Assembly: GCA_964426675.1 (NCBI GenBank)
Contig: CAYRRM010000006.1
Location: forward strand, 40,125-104,124
Length of the DNA: 64,000 nt
DNA from: DYMC01 sp035406705
GTDB taxonomy: Bacteria; Verrucomicrobiota; Lentisphaeria; Victivallales; GWF2-50-93
Reading direction: 5' to 3'
This document shows, piece after piece, positions 54,473-63,821 of the stretch. A program made the translations under genes and the position numbers. Below the pieces are notes generated by a model. It saw only the letters and a list, made by a program, of their open reading frames with translations, ran no database searches and had not been told where the DNA came from. The first letter of the stretch is position 1. Every line of letters starts with the position of its first letter.

Positions 54473-57256
54473 TTGAAGAAAATAATTCTAAAAAATAATT
54501 TGCAAATTATTTTAATTTTTTTTATACTCTTGCATTTCATTAAGGCTGATGAAAATGAAAAAATAACTATAAGAGTGACCGGCTTTACCCATTGGGCATG
54601 GAATGCACCAACAAGAGCATCCAGAAAAGCATTCGAATACTGGCTTAAAAATGTAAAAGATCCCATTACAGGAAAATTCTGGGGAGAAGAAATAGAACTC
54701 GAACCCGATAATCCACTACAATTTCCGGGATTTAGCCTCAAACTATTGAATTTCGCTGGAGGAACTGGAGAAGAAGTAATAACAACAGCAAATGAAGGTC
54801 CACAAAGATTTTTCCAATATCGGGACCAAAAATTCCTGCTCCCGTTAAATCAATTCATATGGGAAATCAAAAAGGACAAAAATGGAAGACCATTAAAAAA
54901 AAATGACGGAACGTGGGATTACATCCTCAACGAAAAAGGAGAACGAAAACTCATATGGGAAGACTGGAAAGATATACCTGAAAGTTATAAAACTATGATA
55001 ACTGTGCAGGATGATGTCTTCGGACTGCCTCTCTCAAAGATAACTTCTGGAATCATATACAGAAAAGACCTTTTTCGACAAGCAGGAATTGATCCAGAAT
55101 CTCCCCCGAAAAATTGGGATGAGCTTTTTGATTTTGCATTAAGAATATCTGCTTTGAGTACTCCAGATTCAAAAAAATTCGGTTTCCTTATCAATAACTA
55201 TACTCTTGAATTGTTCACACTCGGAGAAGGATGCGACATAGTAAGAAAATACAAAATTTATAAAGGAGAAAAAATATATGCTACTCCAGCTGAACAAATA
55301 AATAAAGCTCCGGATGGGACTGATATATCCAGATTAAAAGAAAATTGGGAAGTATTATATGACTCGCAAGAATATATTAATGCCGTAAAATTCATGCGTA
55401 AGATGACCCTTTGTAGATGGATAATCACGCCTTCAAGAAAACCTCTAATTGTATGGCTGCCAGATACGGAAGAAATTAATATATATTGTGAAGAATTAGG
55501 CGGAAAAGGAAAATGGAACGGCCCTCCAACTTCAAAAACTTCAGAAATCATCTTCCCAAATGCAACAATACCCCCAGAAAAAATATTCAAAGGTCTATGC
55601 TATTCAGAAATAGGGCAAAGCTCAACTTACACCGAAAAGTGGTATGATTTATTTTTCAGTACAGAAGCAAGAATGGGAATGGCAATCAAACCCGTCAGCG
55701 TCATCGAACAATATGGTCACATAAATCCAGACCAGTGGACATTCGCCAGCCTACCCGCCGGTAAAGCAGGCGCGTTCTCAAGAGCAAGCGGAAAAATTGG
55801 AGGAATTAACTCTGCACTAAAAAATAAACCGAAAATAGCAAGACTCGCATGGGCCATACTATCATTTATGGCAGGAAATGAATTCAGAAAACAAGAAGTA
55901 AGAACATATGTAAATGAAGGTCTCGGCACTTCACTACCGCCAAAACTCCTCGAAGAAGAAGGATTCAAAACCGTTGCAAATGAAGTGCCAGAGTCATTGC
56001 GAAAATATTGGGATAATCTTAAATTCTCAACACGCCCAGAAATCCCGGCTAAAAATTTCTCAGCTCTGAGCTCTCTCTACTTATCCCCAGTCTTAAAAAA
56101 AGCATCAACAGAAGAAGATTTCGACTATATATCAGCACTAAAAGACGCAAATAAGCAAATACAAGCAAGACTCGATTTCGACGCGAAAATCTATCAAAAA
56201 CTAATATACAGACTCATCTTTTCCTTCGCTGTAGTTGGAATATTTCTTTTCATAACACTATTCTCTATAAAAGCATTTAAAGCTCTATCCGAAATTTATA
56301 AGGATAGCGGACCAAGCGAATTGTCAGTAGGACTCGGAAAAAAAAGTAATCGTGCTGCATATATACTGCTTTTCCCGGCAATGATGCTAATAACCATCTT
56401 TAACTATTATCCTATCATATCCGCATTGCCTATAGCATTTCAAGATTATTACATAACAGGAGAAAAACAATGGGTCGGACTTGCAAATTTTATTGAAGTT
56501 TTCAGAAATCCAGATACGTGGTATTCATTACTACGTTCGTTCTATTACCTTTCATTCTCCATAACAATTGGCTTCCTCGCTCCTGTCTTCATAGCAATAT
56601 TACTAAGCGAAATTCGCTTATTCAAGTATCTATTCAGAACAGTGTATTATCTACCAGCAGTAATTTCAGGTATCATAATGTTAGTGCTGTGGCAAAGATT
56701 CCTTGAACCAACACCATCAGGGCTCATTAATCAGCTCATATCATTTGCGGTACAAAAATACAATTCAATTGCACCAGCTTCAGTTAAACTACCTCCATTT
56801 GAAGCAATGGATTTCCTTAAATCTCCCCTCCTCGGAATCCCATGTATAGTCCTGATTCATATATGGGGACACGCAGGTCCCGGAACATTAATCTACCTTG
56901 CAGCATTAAAGAGTATCCCGGAAGACCTCTACGAGGCAGCAGAAATTGAAGGAGCTGGCTGGTTCATGCGTTTACGCCATATAACGCTTTCATACCTATC
57001 CCCCCTCTTACTTATCAATTTCGTCGGTTCCGTAATCTCTTCATTCCAGAAATCTGGAGAAATTCTACCTCTTGCCGGTAATTTCCCGGCAACAAGAACT
57101 TTTGCCGTACAAATATGGTCAGAAGCCTTCGCATTTTGTAATTTCGGTGTGGCAACTGCCCTCTCATGGCTAATGGCAACACTACTTATAGGTTTTACCA
57201 TATGGAATTTAAAAATACTAAAAAAAGTTGAATTCCGTAAGGCTTCAGCCGAATAA
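54473..57256 (+). CDS. ABC sugar-binding protein fused to MalF-type permease
   Basis: The start is TTG, giving a signal peptide (MKKIILKNNLQIILIFFILL); no in-frame ATG precedes it. The 927-residue protein begins with a type 1 extracellular solute-binding domain (to about 565: FAGGTGEEVITTANEGPQRF, KITSGIIYRKDLFRQAGIDPE, GRPAGKAGAFSRASG-like parts). A membrane helix is at about 575-598, and a MalF-like permease occupies about 625-925 with the EAA loop EAAEIEGAGWFMRLRHITL. The topology is consistent: binding domain outside, permease core in the membrane. A separate permease follows; the ATPase is not in the window. Confidence 0.9.
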   Translation: MKKIILKNNLQIILIFFILLHFIKADENEKITIRVTGFTHWAWNAPTRASRKAFEYWLKNVKDPITGKFWGEEIELEPDNPLQFPGFSLKLLNFAGGTGEEVITTANEGPQRFFQYRDQKFLLPLNQFIWEIKKDKNGRPLKKNDGTWDYILNEKGERKLIWEDWKDIPESYKTMITVQDDVFGLPLSKITSGIIYRKDLFRQAGIDPESPPKNWDELFDFALRISALSTPDSKKFGFLINNYTLELFTLGEGCDIVRKYKIYKGEKIYATPAEQINKAPDGTDISRLKENWEVLYDSQEYINAVKFMRKMTLCRWIITPSRKPLIVWLPDTEEINIYCEELGGKGKWNGPPTSKTSEIIFPNATIPPEKIFKGLCYSEIGQSSTYTEKWYDLFFSTEARMGMAIKPVSVIEQYGHINPDQWTFASLPAGKAGAFSRASGKIGGINSALKNKPKIARLAWAILSFMAGNEFRKQEVRTYVNEGLGTSLPPKLLEEEGFKTVANEVPESLRKYWDNLKFSTRPEIPAKNFSALSSLYLSPVLKKASTEEDFDYISALKDANKQIQARLDFDAKIYQKLIYRLIFSFAVVGIFLFITLFSIKAFKALSEIYKDSGPSELSVGLGKKSNRAAYILLFPAMMLITIFNYYPIISALPIAFQDYYITGEKQWVGLANFIEVFRNPDTWYSLLRSFYYLSFSITIGFLAPVFIAILLSEIRLFKYLFRTVYYLPAVISGIIMLVLWQRFLEPTPSGLINQLISFAVQKYNSIAPASVKLPPFEAMDFLKSPLLGIPCIVLIHIWGHAGPGTLIYLAALKSIPEDLYEAAEIEGAGWFMRLRHITLSYLSPLLLINFVGSVISSFQKSGEILPLAGNFPATRTFAVQIWSEAFAFCNFGVATALSWLMATLLIGFTIWNLKILKKVEFRKASAE
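56605..56619. repeat. Iterated palindrome copy (AAGCGAAATTCGCTT)
   Basis: Exact 11-bp core with compensated outer bases (A/T instead of T/A), keeping the symmetry. It lies in the fused permease gene, encoding S-E-I-R. Confidence 0.65.
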
Positions 57257-57277
57257 AATAAAAGGAATAATTTATAT

Positions 57278-59227
57278 ATGCCAATAATATCTACCATAGA
57301 AAGAAAAACTTTAAAAGGAAAATTAGGATTGCTGCTTATCTACACCATACTTATTTTGGGAGCTGTCTCAACAGTATATCCGTTCTTGTTAATGTTAAGG
57401 CGAACTACAACAGATGATATAGATAAAGACTCATTAATGCCAATACCAGAGTTCTGGTGGAATAGAGACCATATGGCAAGAAAATATTTATTATACCAAT
57501 ACCATATAGCTCTAAAAACACTACCGTGGATATATAATGCCTTTTCAGAAAAAAATAACGACGGTACTCAGTTTTTTAAATGGGAGTACCTTGGGCAAGC
57601 AAACGCGAACAGCGTAGATAAAAAATTTCACACTTACTTCTGGGAAGAAAACTATTCAAGATTTGAAAAAATTCCAAAAACTAATTTGCTCAACCGAATA
57701 AAAGATTATGAAGAATTTGTCCAAACAGCTAATTTGTGGTTCATACAACCTTTATTCACTTATAGCCCAGGAAGAAACTTCAATAATCAATGGATTCAAT
57801 TCTACCTCGCTAAAAAAGAAAACGTAAACCCTAAAAAATATCAGTATTTCGAACCACTGAGACCTCAATGGACAAGACGTGACTGGTTCCCGGAATTCAA
57901 TGAAAACCTCGATAAATGGAATGATTGGATAAAAAATGGCCTCCTGCCACAGGAAAAATTACTCTATAGCAGCAACTTTCTATGGGGGCATTTCCTCATG
58001 AAAAAATATAAAAATAATATAGATGCTCTATCCAAAGCTCATAAAAAAAATTACCAGAGTTTCGCAAATGGTCCCCTGTTCACAGTAAAAGAACCAGCAT
58101 CAGAGGACCCCATAAAAAACGATTGGAATGATTTTATTGTAAATTATTACCCTCTACTCTGGCAGAAAATAAAACCAGAAGCCATTCCAAAATATCAAGA
58201 AAAATGGAGAAAATGGCTATCTGAAAAGAAAAAAGTAAATTCCATAACAGAATGGAATCTCAGGACCCAACAGAAAATTATCTCTGAAAAAGAAATGGAA
58301 TACTCAGCACAAATGCCTTATAACGATGCCGCAGCAAGATGGTGGTGCGAATTCACAACCAGCTATGTCCCTCCCGCCGATAGAATTATAAACTCTCCTG
58401 AAAACGATTTCTCTGAATTCCTATCAAAAAAATACGGCTCCATCGAAAAACTAAATAACGAATGGGCTGCGAACTTCGCAGATTTCACTTCCGTAATCAT
58501 CCCTCGAGCAGAATGCGACTACTATGTCATAAGCAACTATTCATCTGGAATACGACAGGAACTTACATTTGGCAACTATAAAAGAGTCTTAAAAATTTTA
58601 GCCCTCGAAGGTCAGGCAGCTCAAAATACACTAATCATAGTTATCTTAGCTCTATTAACCGGATTAACAGTTAACCCATTGGCAGCATATGCCTTATCAC
58701 GCTTCAGACTAAAATCAACACATAAAATACTCATTTTCCTGCTCGCCACAATGGCGCTTCCTGCTGAAATCGCAATGGTCCCAAGCTTCCTCTTAGTCAA
58801 AAATCTTGGATTGATAAATTCATACTTCGCTCTCGTCTTGCCTCATGCAGCAAACGCATTTTCCATATTTCTTCTAAAAGGTTTCTTTGACTCTCTCCCG
58901 GCAGAATTATATGAAGCCGCAATGCTCGACGGTGCAAACGAAGCTCAGATATTTCTGAATATCACTATTCCTCTTTCAATGCCAATAATATCAGTTATGA
59001 TATTAAATATCACTATGGGGGCTTATAACATGTTTATGCCAGTTGTAATATACATAAGCAATCAAAATATGTGGCCAATATCAACGAAAATATATGAAAT
59101 CAATCAAGTCCTCGGAGGCGCAACAGGAATGACAGCTCTCGTCCTCGCAAGTATTTTCCCACTTATCGTATTCATATTCTGTCAGAGAATGATCATGAGA
59201 GGAATAATATTACCAACAATGAAATAA
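57278..59227 (+). CDS. MalG-type sugar ABC permease with giant extracytoplasmic insert
   Basis: This 649-residue permease has TM1 at about residues 18-40 and the remaining helices from about 449 on, with VNPLAAYALSRFRLKS and the EAA loop EAAMLDGANEAQIFLNITIP. Normal members are about 280 residues. Here roughly 400 residues lie between TM1 and TM2 and should face outward. The insert is Trp/Tyr-rich and contains FLSKKYGSIEKLNNEWAANF (about residue 377), which is like the Y.(S/T)IE.LN..W motif of family 42-type glycosidases. A weaker related stretch is LMKKYKNNIDALSKAHKKNY (about 238). It pairs with the fused permease upstream. Confidence 0.88.
   Translation: MPIISTIERKTLKGKLGLLLIYTILILGAVSTVYPFLLMLRRTTTDDIDKDSLMPIPEFWWNRDHMARKYLLYQYHIALKTLPWIYNAFSEKNNDGTQFFKWEYLGQANANSVDKKFHTYFWEENYSRFEKIPKTNLLNRIKDYEEFVQTANLWFIQPLFTYSPGRNFNNQWIQFYLAKKENVNPKKYQYFEPLRPQWTRRDWFPEFNENLDKWNDWIKNGLLPQEKLLYSSNFLWGHFLMKKYKNNIDALSKAHKKNYQSFANGPLFTVKEPASEDPIKNDWNDFIVNYYPLLWQKIKPEAIPKYQEKWRKWLSEKKKVNSITEWNLRTQQKIISEKEMEYSAQMPYNDAAARWWCEFTTSYVPPADRIINSPENDFSEFLSKKYGSIEKLNNEWAANFADFTSVIIPRAECDYYVISNYSSGIRQELTFGNYKRVLKILALEGQAAQNTLIIVILALLTGLTVNPLAAYALSRFRLKSTHKILIFLLATMALPAEIAMVPSFLLVKNLGLINSYFALVLPHAANAFSIFLLKGFFDSLPAELYEAAMLDGANEAQIFLNITIPLSMPIISVMILNITMGAYNMFMPVVIYISNQNMWPISTKIYEINQVLGGATGMTALVLASIFPLIVFIFCQRMIMRGIILPTMK
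58467..58481. repeat. Iterated palindrome copy (CTGCGAACTTCGCAG)
   Basis: Symmetric copy with C at the centre and matched outer C/G, in the insert of the permease gene, encoding A-N-F-A. Confidence 0.7.
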
Positions 59228-59239
59228 TCAAACAAAAAT

Positions 59240-60625
59240 ATGAACAAAAATATAATACACTCAGAAGAATGGAGGAATTTTGATGTAACCATAAAAAACA
59301 ATCAATTCCTCGATGAACAAACAATTAAAAACGCTAAAAAAAGAATAGAAAAAATAAGAAAGAGAAAAATAGAAATTACACTATTCTCTCCGGAAAAAAA
59401 ACAACTCCCAAATAAAGAAGTTAAAATCATCCAAAAATCTCATCACTTCCTTTTCGGAGACCAACTCTGGAAACTTGACAGATTTTCAAGATTTAATCAG
59501 TGGAATACAGATAGAGCCTTCTACTTCAGAGAAAGATTTAAAGAAATTTTTAATGCCGCAAATGCCCTTTGCTATTGGACAGAAGCTCCAAGAAACGACG
59601 GACCTAAAATTGAAGATTTTCAGGGAAGAAATATCACTGAACACTTTGAAAATTGCGTAAATTGGGCAAATTCACAAAAACTTACAGTAAAAGGCCACCC
59701 TCTATTCTGGTCAATAGATAAATGCGTCCCTTCGTGGTTAGAGAAATATGATTACAAAACAAAACTTAAATTCGCCGAAGTCCGCGTCAGAAATCTCGTT
59801 GCAAGATTTTCCACACAAATAAATATCTGGGATGCAGTAAATGAAGCTCTCTGGGAACCTGTATTTAAAAACCTCAGTCAAAGACATTGGCCCCATATCG
59901 AAAAAATATCAGACATTGCGGACATGGTATCAGATGTGCTGACATGGTGTAAAGAGGAAAATCCTGACGCTACGTTTCTGATAAACGATTATGGACTCGA
60001 ACAAGATCCAGAATCAGGAGCTCCACGCACAAAAAATGGATCAAGAGTAACAGCAGAGTTCCAGAGAAAAAGATTTATAAAACTAATTGACGAACTAAAA
60101 AAAAGAGGCTTTAAACCGGATGCTATCGGACTCCAATCCCACTCTGGAAAAGGATGGATCTCACCATACATTCAAAACGCAGTTTTCGATGAATTATCAA
60201 AAGCTAAAATTCCACTACACGTAACAGAATTTTGGGCTCATACTGACCATATCAAAGATATTGACCAGGAAAAAGTTTATGAAATGCAAGCAGAATACGT
60301 AAAAAAAATTCTAACAGTAGCATTTGGACATCCAGCAGTTGAAGCATTCTTTTTCTGGGGTTTTATTGATGATGCTACAATCTGGGATAATTACTCAGGA
60401 CATAAATTAAAACCACTATTCAATGAAATCAAAAATTTAATTCATAAAGAGTGGAACTCTTCCGAAAATTTAGTAACAGATAGTAATGGAAAAATTATAT
60501 CGTCCGTATTCCACGGCGCTTATTCCCTCAGATTAAAAGAGGGAAAACTTGAAAATGGTTATGAGTTCTATGTAGTGCCAGACGAAAATTCACAAATACA
60601 AAAAATAAATATTTACCTCAAATGA
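59240..60625 (+). CDS. GH10 endo-beta-1,4-xylanase-type enzyme
   Basis: This 461-residue protein has an N-terminal beta domain (KIRKRKIEITLFSPEKKQLP, then HHFLFGDQLW) followed by the GH10 TIM barrel. The acid/base Glu lies in NIWDAVNEALWE (about residue 200), and the nucleophile Glu in PLHVTEFWAH (about residue 330). VKGHPLFWSIDKCVPSWL and GLQSHSG are further GH10 marks. There is no signal peptide, so it probably works on imported xylo- or related oligosaccharides. It sits 12 bp after the permease gene and 6 bp before a GH28 gene. Confidence 0.92.
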   Translation: MNKNIIHSEEWRNFDVTIKNNQFLDEQTIKNAKKRIEKIRKRKIEITLFSPEKKQLPNKEVKIIQKSHHFLFGDQLWKLDRFSRFNQWNTDRAFYFRERFKEIFNAANALCYWTEAPRNDGPKIEDFQGRNITEHFENCVNWANSQKLTVKGHPLFWSIDKCVPSWLEKYDYKTKLKFAEVRVRNLVARFSTQINIWDAVNEALWEPVFKNLSQRHWPHIEKISDIADMVSDVLTWCKEENPDATFLINDYGLEQDPESGAPRTKNGSRVTAEFQRKRFIKLIDELKKRGFKPDAIGLQSHSGKGWISPYIQNAVFDELSKAKIPLHVTEFWAHTDHIKDIDQEKVYEMQAEYVKKILTVAFGHPAVEAFFFWGFIDDATIWDNYSGHKLKPLFNEIKNLIHKEWNSSENLVTDSNGKIISSVFHGAYSLRLKEGKLENGYEFYVVPDENSQIQKINIYLK

Positions 60626-60631
60626 ACTATC

Positions 60632-61846
60632 ATGATTATAAATATAAATGACTACAAAAACGATAAATCAAATCCGCACCTTTTACAAAAACTTATAGAT
60701 ATCTGTAAGGAAAAAGGCGGAGGCTCTATAATCATACCAGATGGTGAAGAAATTATCTCTAATCCATTATCTCTGTATAGTAATATTTCCATTCATATCG
60801 AAAAAGGAGCAAAAATTATCTCTAATTCATCAAGTTCAAATCTCCCGGGAAAACCATTTATATTTGCAGAAAACGCAAATAATATTTCTATAAGTGGAAC
60901 AGGAATTATAGATGGAAATGGAAAAAGTTTTATAATAGAAAAATTACCGCATATTTATAAGTGCCAGAAAGAGAGAGGACATACAATTCAATTAAAAAAT
61001 TGCAAAAATATAAGATTTGAAAATTTTTCTATACAGAACTCTCCACTATATTCAATTCATCTATTCAAATGTGAAAATGCCTTGATAAATAATCTAAATA
61101 TCTTAAATGACCTAAAAATGCCAAATACTGATGGCATAGATCCAGACTCATCAAAAAATATAATTATATCAAACTGTTACATCGAATCAGGAGACGATTG
61201 TATATGCCTCAAAACAAATTCAACAAATATTCAAGATCCTTGCGATTCAATTCTCATAAATAATTGCATACTAAAATCAAGCTCATGTGCTATAAAATTT
61301 GGCAGTGAATCAAATACAGACATAAAAAATATAGTCATATCAAATTGTATAATAAATGATTCAAATCGAGGCATTGGTTTCCAGCTCAGAGATTCTGGCA
61401 ATATTGAAAATATCTTAATCTCTGATTGCATAATAAAAACTAAAAAACATCATAATGATTGGTGGGGAAAAGCAGAACCAATATATATCACTGCAATCCC
61501 AAGAAATGATAACACTAAAGTTGGCTCAATTAGCAATATAAATATAAAAAAAATAACCTCTATCTCAGAAAATGGAATATACCTTGAAGGAATAAAATCA
61601 AAAAATATAAACAATATTTCTTTAGAGGATATATCCCTCCAGATAAAAAATTCAAAGGAATTCCCGGAACAACAGTTTGACAGACGCCCATGCGTAGATA
61701 ATCAAATTATATCTACTCCACTATCAGCAATAAGATGTGAAAATATAAAAAATGCATCTGTAAAAAACTTAACTGTAAAGTGGGAAACTAATAAAAAACA
61801 TAGAATTATCCTATCTAAAAATTCTTCATTAAAAATACGAAGATAA
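60632..61846 (+). CDS. GH28-family polygalacturonase-like enzyme
   Basis: This 404-residue beta-helix protein lacks a signal peptide. Its N-terminus (GGGSIIIPDGEEIISNPLSL) and strands such as ISGTGIIDGNGKSF fit GH28. Catalytic Asp motifs are NTDGIDPD (about residue 165) and SGDDCICLKT (about 187). As in the GH28 protein at 50721, the usual G-H-G motif is absent and CAIKFGSES stands there. RGIGFQLRDSG follows. It is probably cytoplasmic and acts on polyuronide or related oligosaccharides imported by the adjacent ABC system. It lacks the charged N-terminus of secreted pectinases. Confidence 0.85.
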   Translation: MIININDYKNDKSNPHLLQKLIDICKEKGGGSIIIPDGEEIISNPLSLYSNISIHIEKGAKIISNSSSSNLPGKPFIFAENANNISISGTGIIDGNGKSFIIEKLPHIYKCQKERGHTIQLKNCKNIRFENFSIQNSPLYSIHLFKCENALINNLNILNDLKMPNTDGIDPDSSKNIIISNCYIESGDDCICLKTNSTNIQDPCDSILINNCILKSSSCAIKFGSESNTDIKNIVISNCIINDSNRGIGFQLRDSGNIENILISDCIIKTKKHHNDWWGKAEPIYITAIPRNDNTKVGSISNINIKKITSISENGIYLEGIKSKNINNISLEDISLQIKNSKEFPEQQFDRRPCVDNQIISTPLSAIRCENIKNASVKNLTVKWETNKKHRIILSKNSSLKIRR

Positions 61847-61864
61847 TATAAAAAATTCAAGCAT

Positions 61865-63805
61865 ATGAAAAAAAATATCAAATATTATCTAATATTTAAT
61901 TTTCTATTAATTACAAATATCTATAATACTAACTCTGGAGAAAATATGCCATCTAATTCATTAAATGTAAATGGAAGCTTCATTAATTTCAACGGACAAA
62001 CAGAAATACCTGCTAAGTTATTTGGGGTCCATTATTTTAAAATGTCTGACGATGAACAAAAAAAGTATTCTATTGAAATGGTTAGAGTAATAACCCAAAA
62101 AGTAGAAGGAAACGCCGCAATCCCGGGCAAAAACCCAGAAATTAATCGTAACATCCCATATGTTATAGATTGTATATTTGATAGATACCAACCTGCCCTA
62201 ATATTAGAGCATAAAGATTGGAAGAATAAACTTGAATCAATAGCAGAAAACTTTGCAAAGCAACAAAAATCAACAGGATTTCCACAAATTGTAGAATTTT
62301 GGAATGAACCTTATTTGAATTGGGCGAGCAGACCAGGAGTAAATTACGACCCATTTTGGTTCGAAAAATCAAATAATCTCATAAAAATCAAGAATACAGG
62401 TGAAAACATATCAATATTGGAAGAAACTCAAGAACTCCTCCCCGTGATGCAAAAAAATAACAGAGTTCATTACCTGGCAGCAAGATATGTCCACGATTAT
62501 AAAACGAAGGGAAAATATCAAGATATTGATGGCAAATGGCAGACTTTCAAATACGAAGAAGGATTTTCATTCAATTTCAGAGGTGAAAAATGCATCCTTA
62601 AAAATGTCCTGTGGTACAAAGATAAAACCCAAAAAAGTTACTATTCTGCCGAATTCAATGAATATTTGTATTCAAAAATGTTCCTGACATTCGCAAAAAA
62701 GATAAAAGAACAAAATCCAGAAATCAAAATTATCGGAGGATGGGATTGCAATATATGGTGGGACGATTGGACGCCATGGAAAATTCTATACAAACCCCTT
62801 ATAGACAAGGCTAATGAATTTATTGATGGGTTAACAGAACATCATTACGGTTGCGATACCAGAATGATAGGCGCCGAATATGAAATTGCATCAAATTATT
62901 TCAAAACAAAATATAATAAAAATTTAAAATTCTATAACACGGAAGCCGGAGGAAGCGCAGACCCCGAGCAGCCAGGAAAGTTCTCACCAGATGGTTCAAA
63001 TACAAACCCTATAAACAACTTTATATACACATTGAGAGATATCATACACCTCCTATGTTTTTATCCCGATAAAGCAGAATCAAGAGCATACCATATGCCA
63101 CAAAATTCTCCAGGAGGTCTTGATGCGTTCTTATTCCTGAAAGAGTTAAGAGGAAAATTATTATTCTCTGAATGCACAGAAAAAAGAATATGGCACGTCG
63201 CCTCATTAAATGAAGATAATATCCTTTGCCTCGTGATTTTCAACGATAATTCTAATGAAAAAATACTGAATATAAATATACAAGCACCTCCGAATTACTC
63301 TATATCATCAGCTTCAATAGTCACCTATTCACAAAAAAATAACAATATTGTTTTCTCGGAAAATCAGATATCAAATACAAATCAGAAGCTATCACATAAC
63401 TTAACAATCCCTAAAATGTCTGCTGTAAAATATATAGTAAAATTAGAAAAAAAATCAGAAAATCCAGCAAAAACAATGTACAGAGAGCAGTTTTTTTGCA
63501 ATGACATCCTATCCAAAATTCATGCACAACAAAAAAAATCTTTCAGTATCCAAATACCAAATGAAAAAATTAAGTCAGCCAGTTTAGCAAAACTCCGCAT
63601 TGTACACAATCAATTAAGCGAAGAAATATCTAATATTACTATAAATAATAAAAAATTTTATTTTCATACAAACGGTGAAGTATGGACAAGTGAATTTGAT
63701 GTCCCGGTTAAAATTCTCTCTACAAATAATCACATCTCTATCCAAAACCTAAACAAAGATAAAGAAATCCTGATCGCTTCCATAAGTATAATCTTATTTA
63801 AATAA
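61865..63805 (+). CDS. Secreted clan GH-A glycoside hydrolase
   Basis: This 646-residue protein has a signal peptide (YYLIFNFLLITNIYNTNSG). The TIM-barrel acid/base motif is QIVEFWNEPYLNW (about residue 145), and a likely nucleophile is in FYNTEAGG (about 357). Between them DGLTEHHYGCDTRMIG gives a typical barrel strand end. A beta-rich domain follows (IWHVASLNEDNILCLVIFND) as in GH39 and GH86-like enzymes. The exact family is not certain; agarase/porphyranase-like GH86 and GH39 are the candidates. It should attack the polymer outside the cytoplasm. Its residues 1-30 and spacing suggest the annotated start is right. Confidence 0.75.
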   Translation: MKKNIKYYLIFNFLLITNIYNTNSGENMPSNSLNVNGSFINFNGQTEIPAKLFGVHYFKMSDDEQKKYSIEMVRVITQKVEGNAAIPGKNPEINRNIPYVIDCIFDRYQPALILEHKDWKNKLESIAENFAKQQKSTGFPQIVEFWNEPYLNWASRPGVNYDPFWFEKSNNLIKIKNTGENISILEETQELLPVMQKNNRVHYLAARYVHDYKTKGKYQDIDGKWQTFKYEEGFSFNFRGEKCILKNVLWYKDKTQKSYYSAEFNEYLYSKMFLTFAKKIKEQNPEIKIIGGWDCNIWWDDWTPWKILYKPLIDKANEFIDGLTEHHYGCDTRMIGAEYEIASNYFKTKYNKNLKFYNTEAGGSADPEQPGKFSPDGSNTNPINNFIYTLRDIIHLLCFYPDKAESRAYHMPQNSPGGLDAFLFLKELRGKLLFSECTEKRIWHVASLNEDNILCLVIFNDNSNEKILNINIQAPPNYSISSASIVTYSQKNNNIVFSENQISNTNQKLSHNLTIPKMSAVKYIVKLEKKSENPAKTMYREQFFCNDILSKIHAQQKKSFSIQIPNEKIKSASLAKLRIVHNQLSEEISNITINNKKFYFHTNGEVWTSEFDVPVKILSTNNHISIQNLNKDKEILIASISIILFK

Positions 63806-63821
63806 AAAAAAGAGGAGCTAT

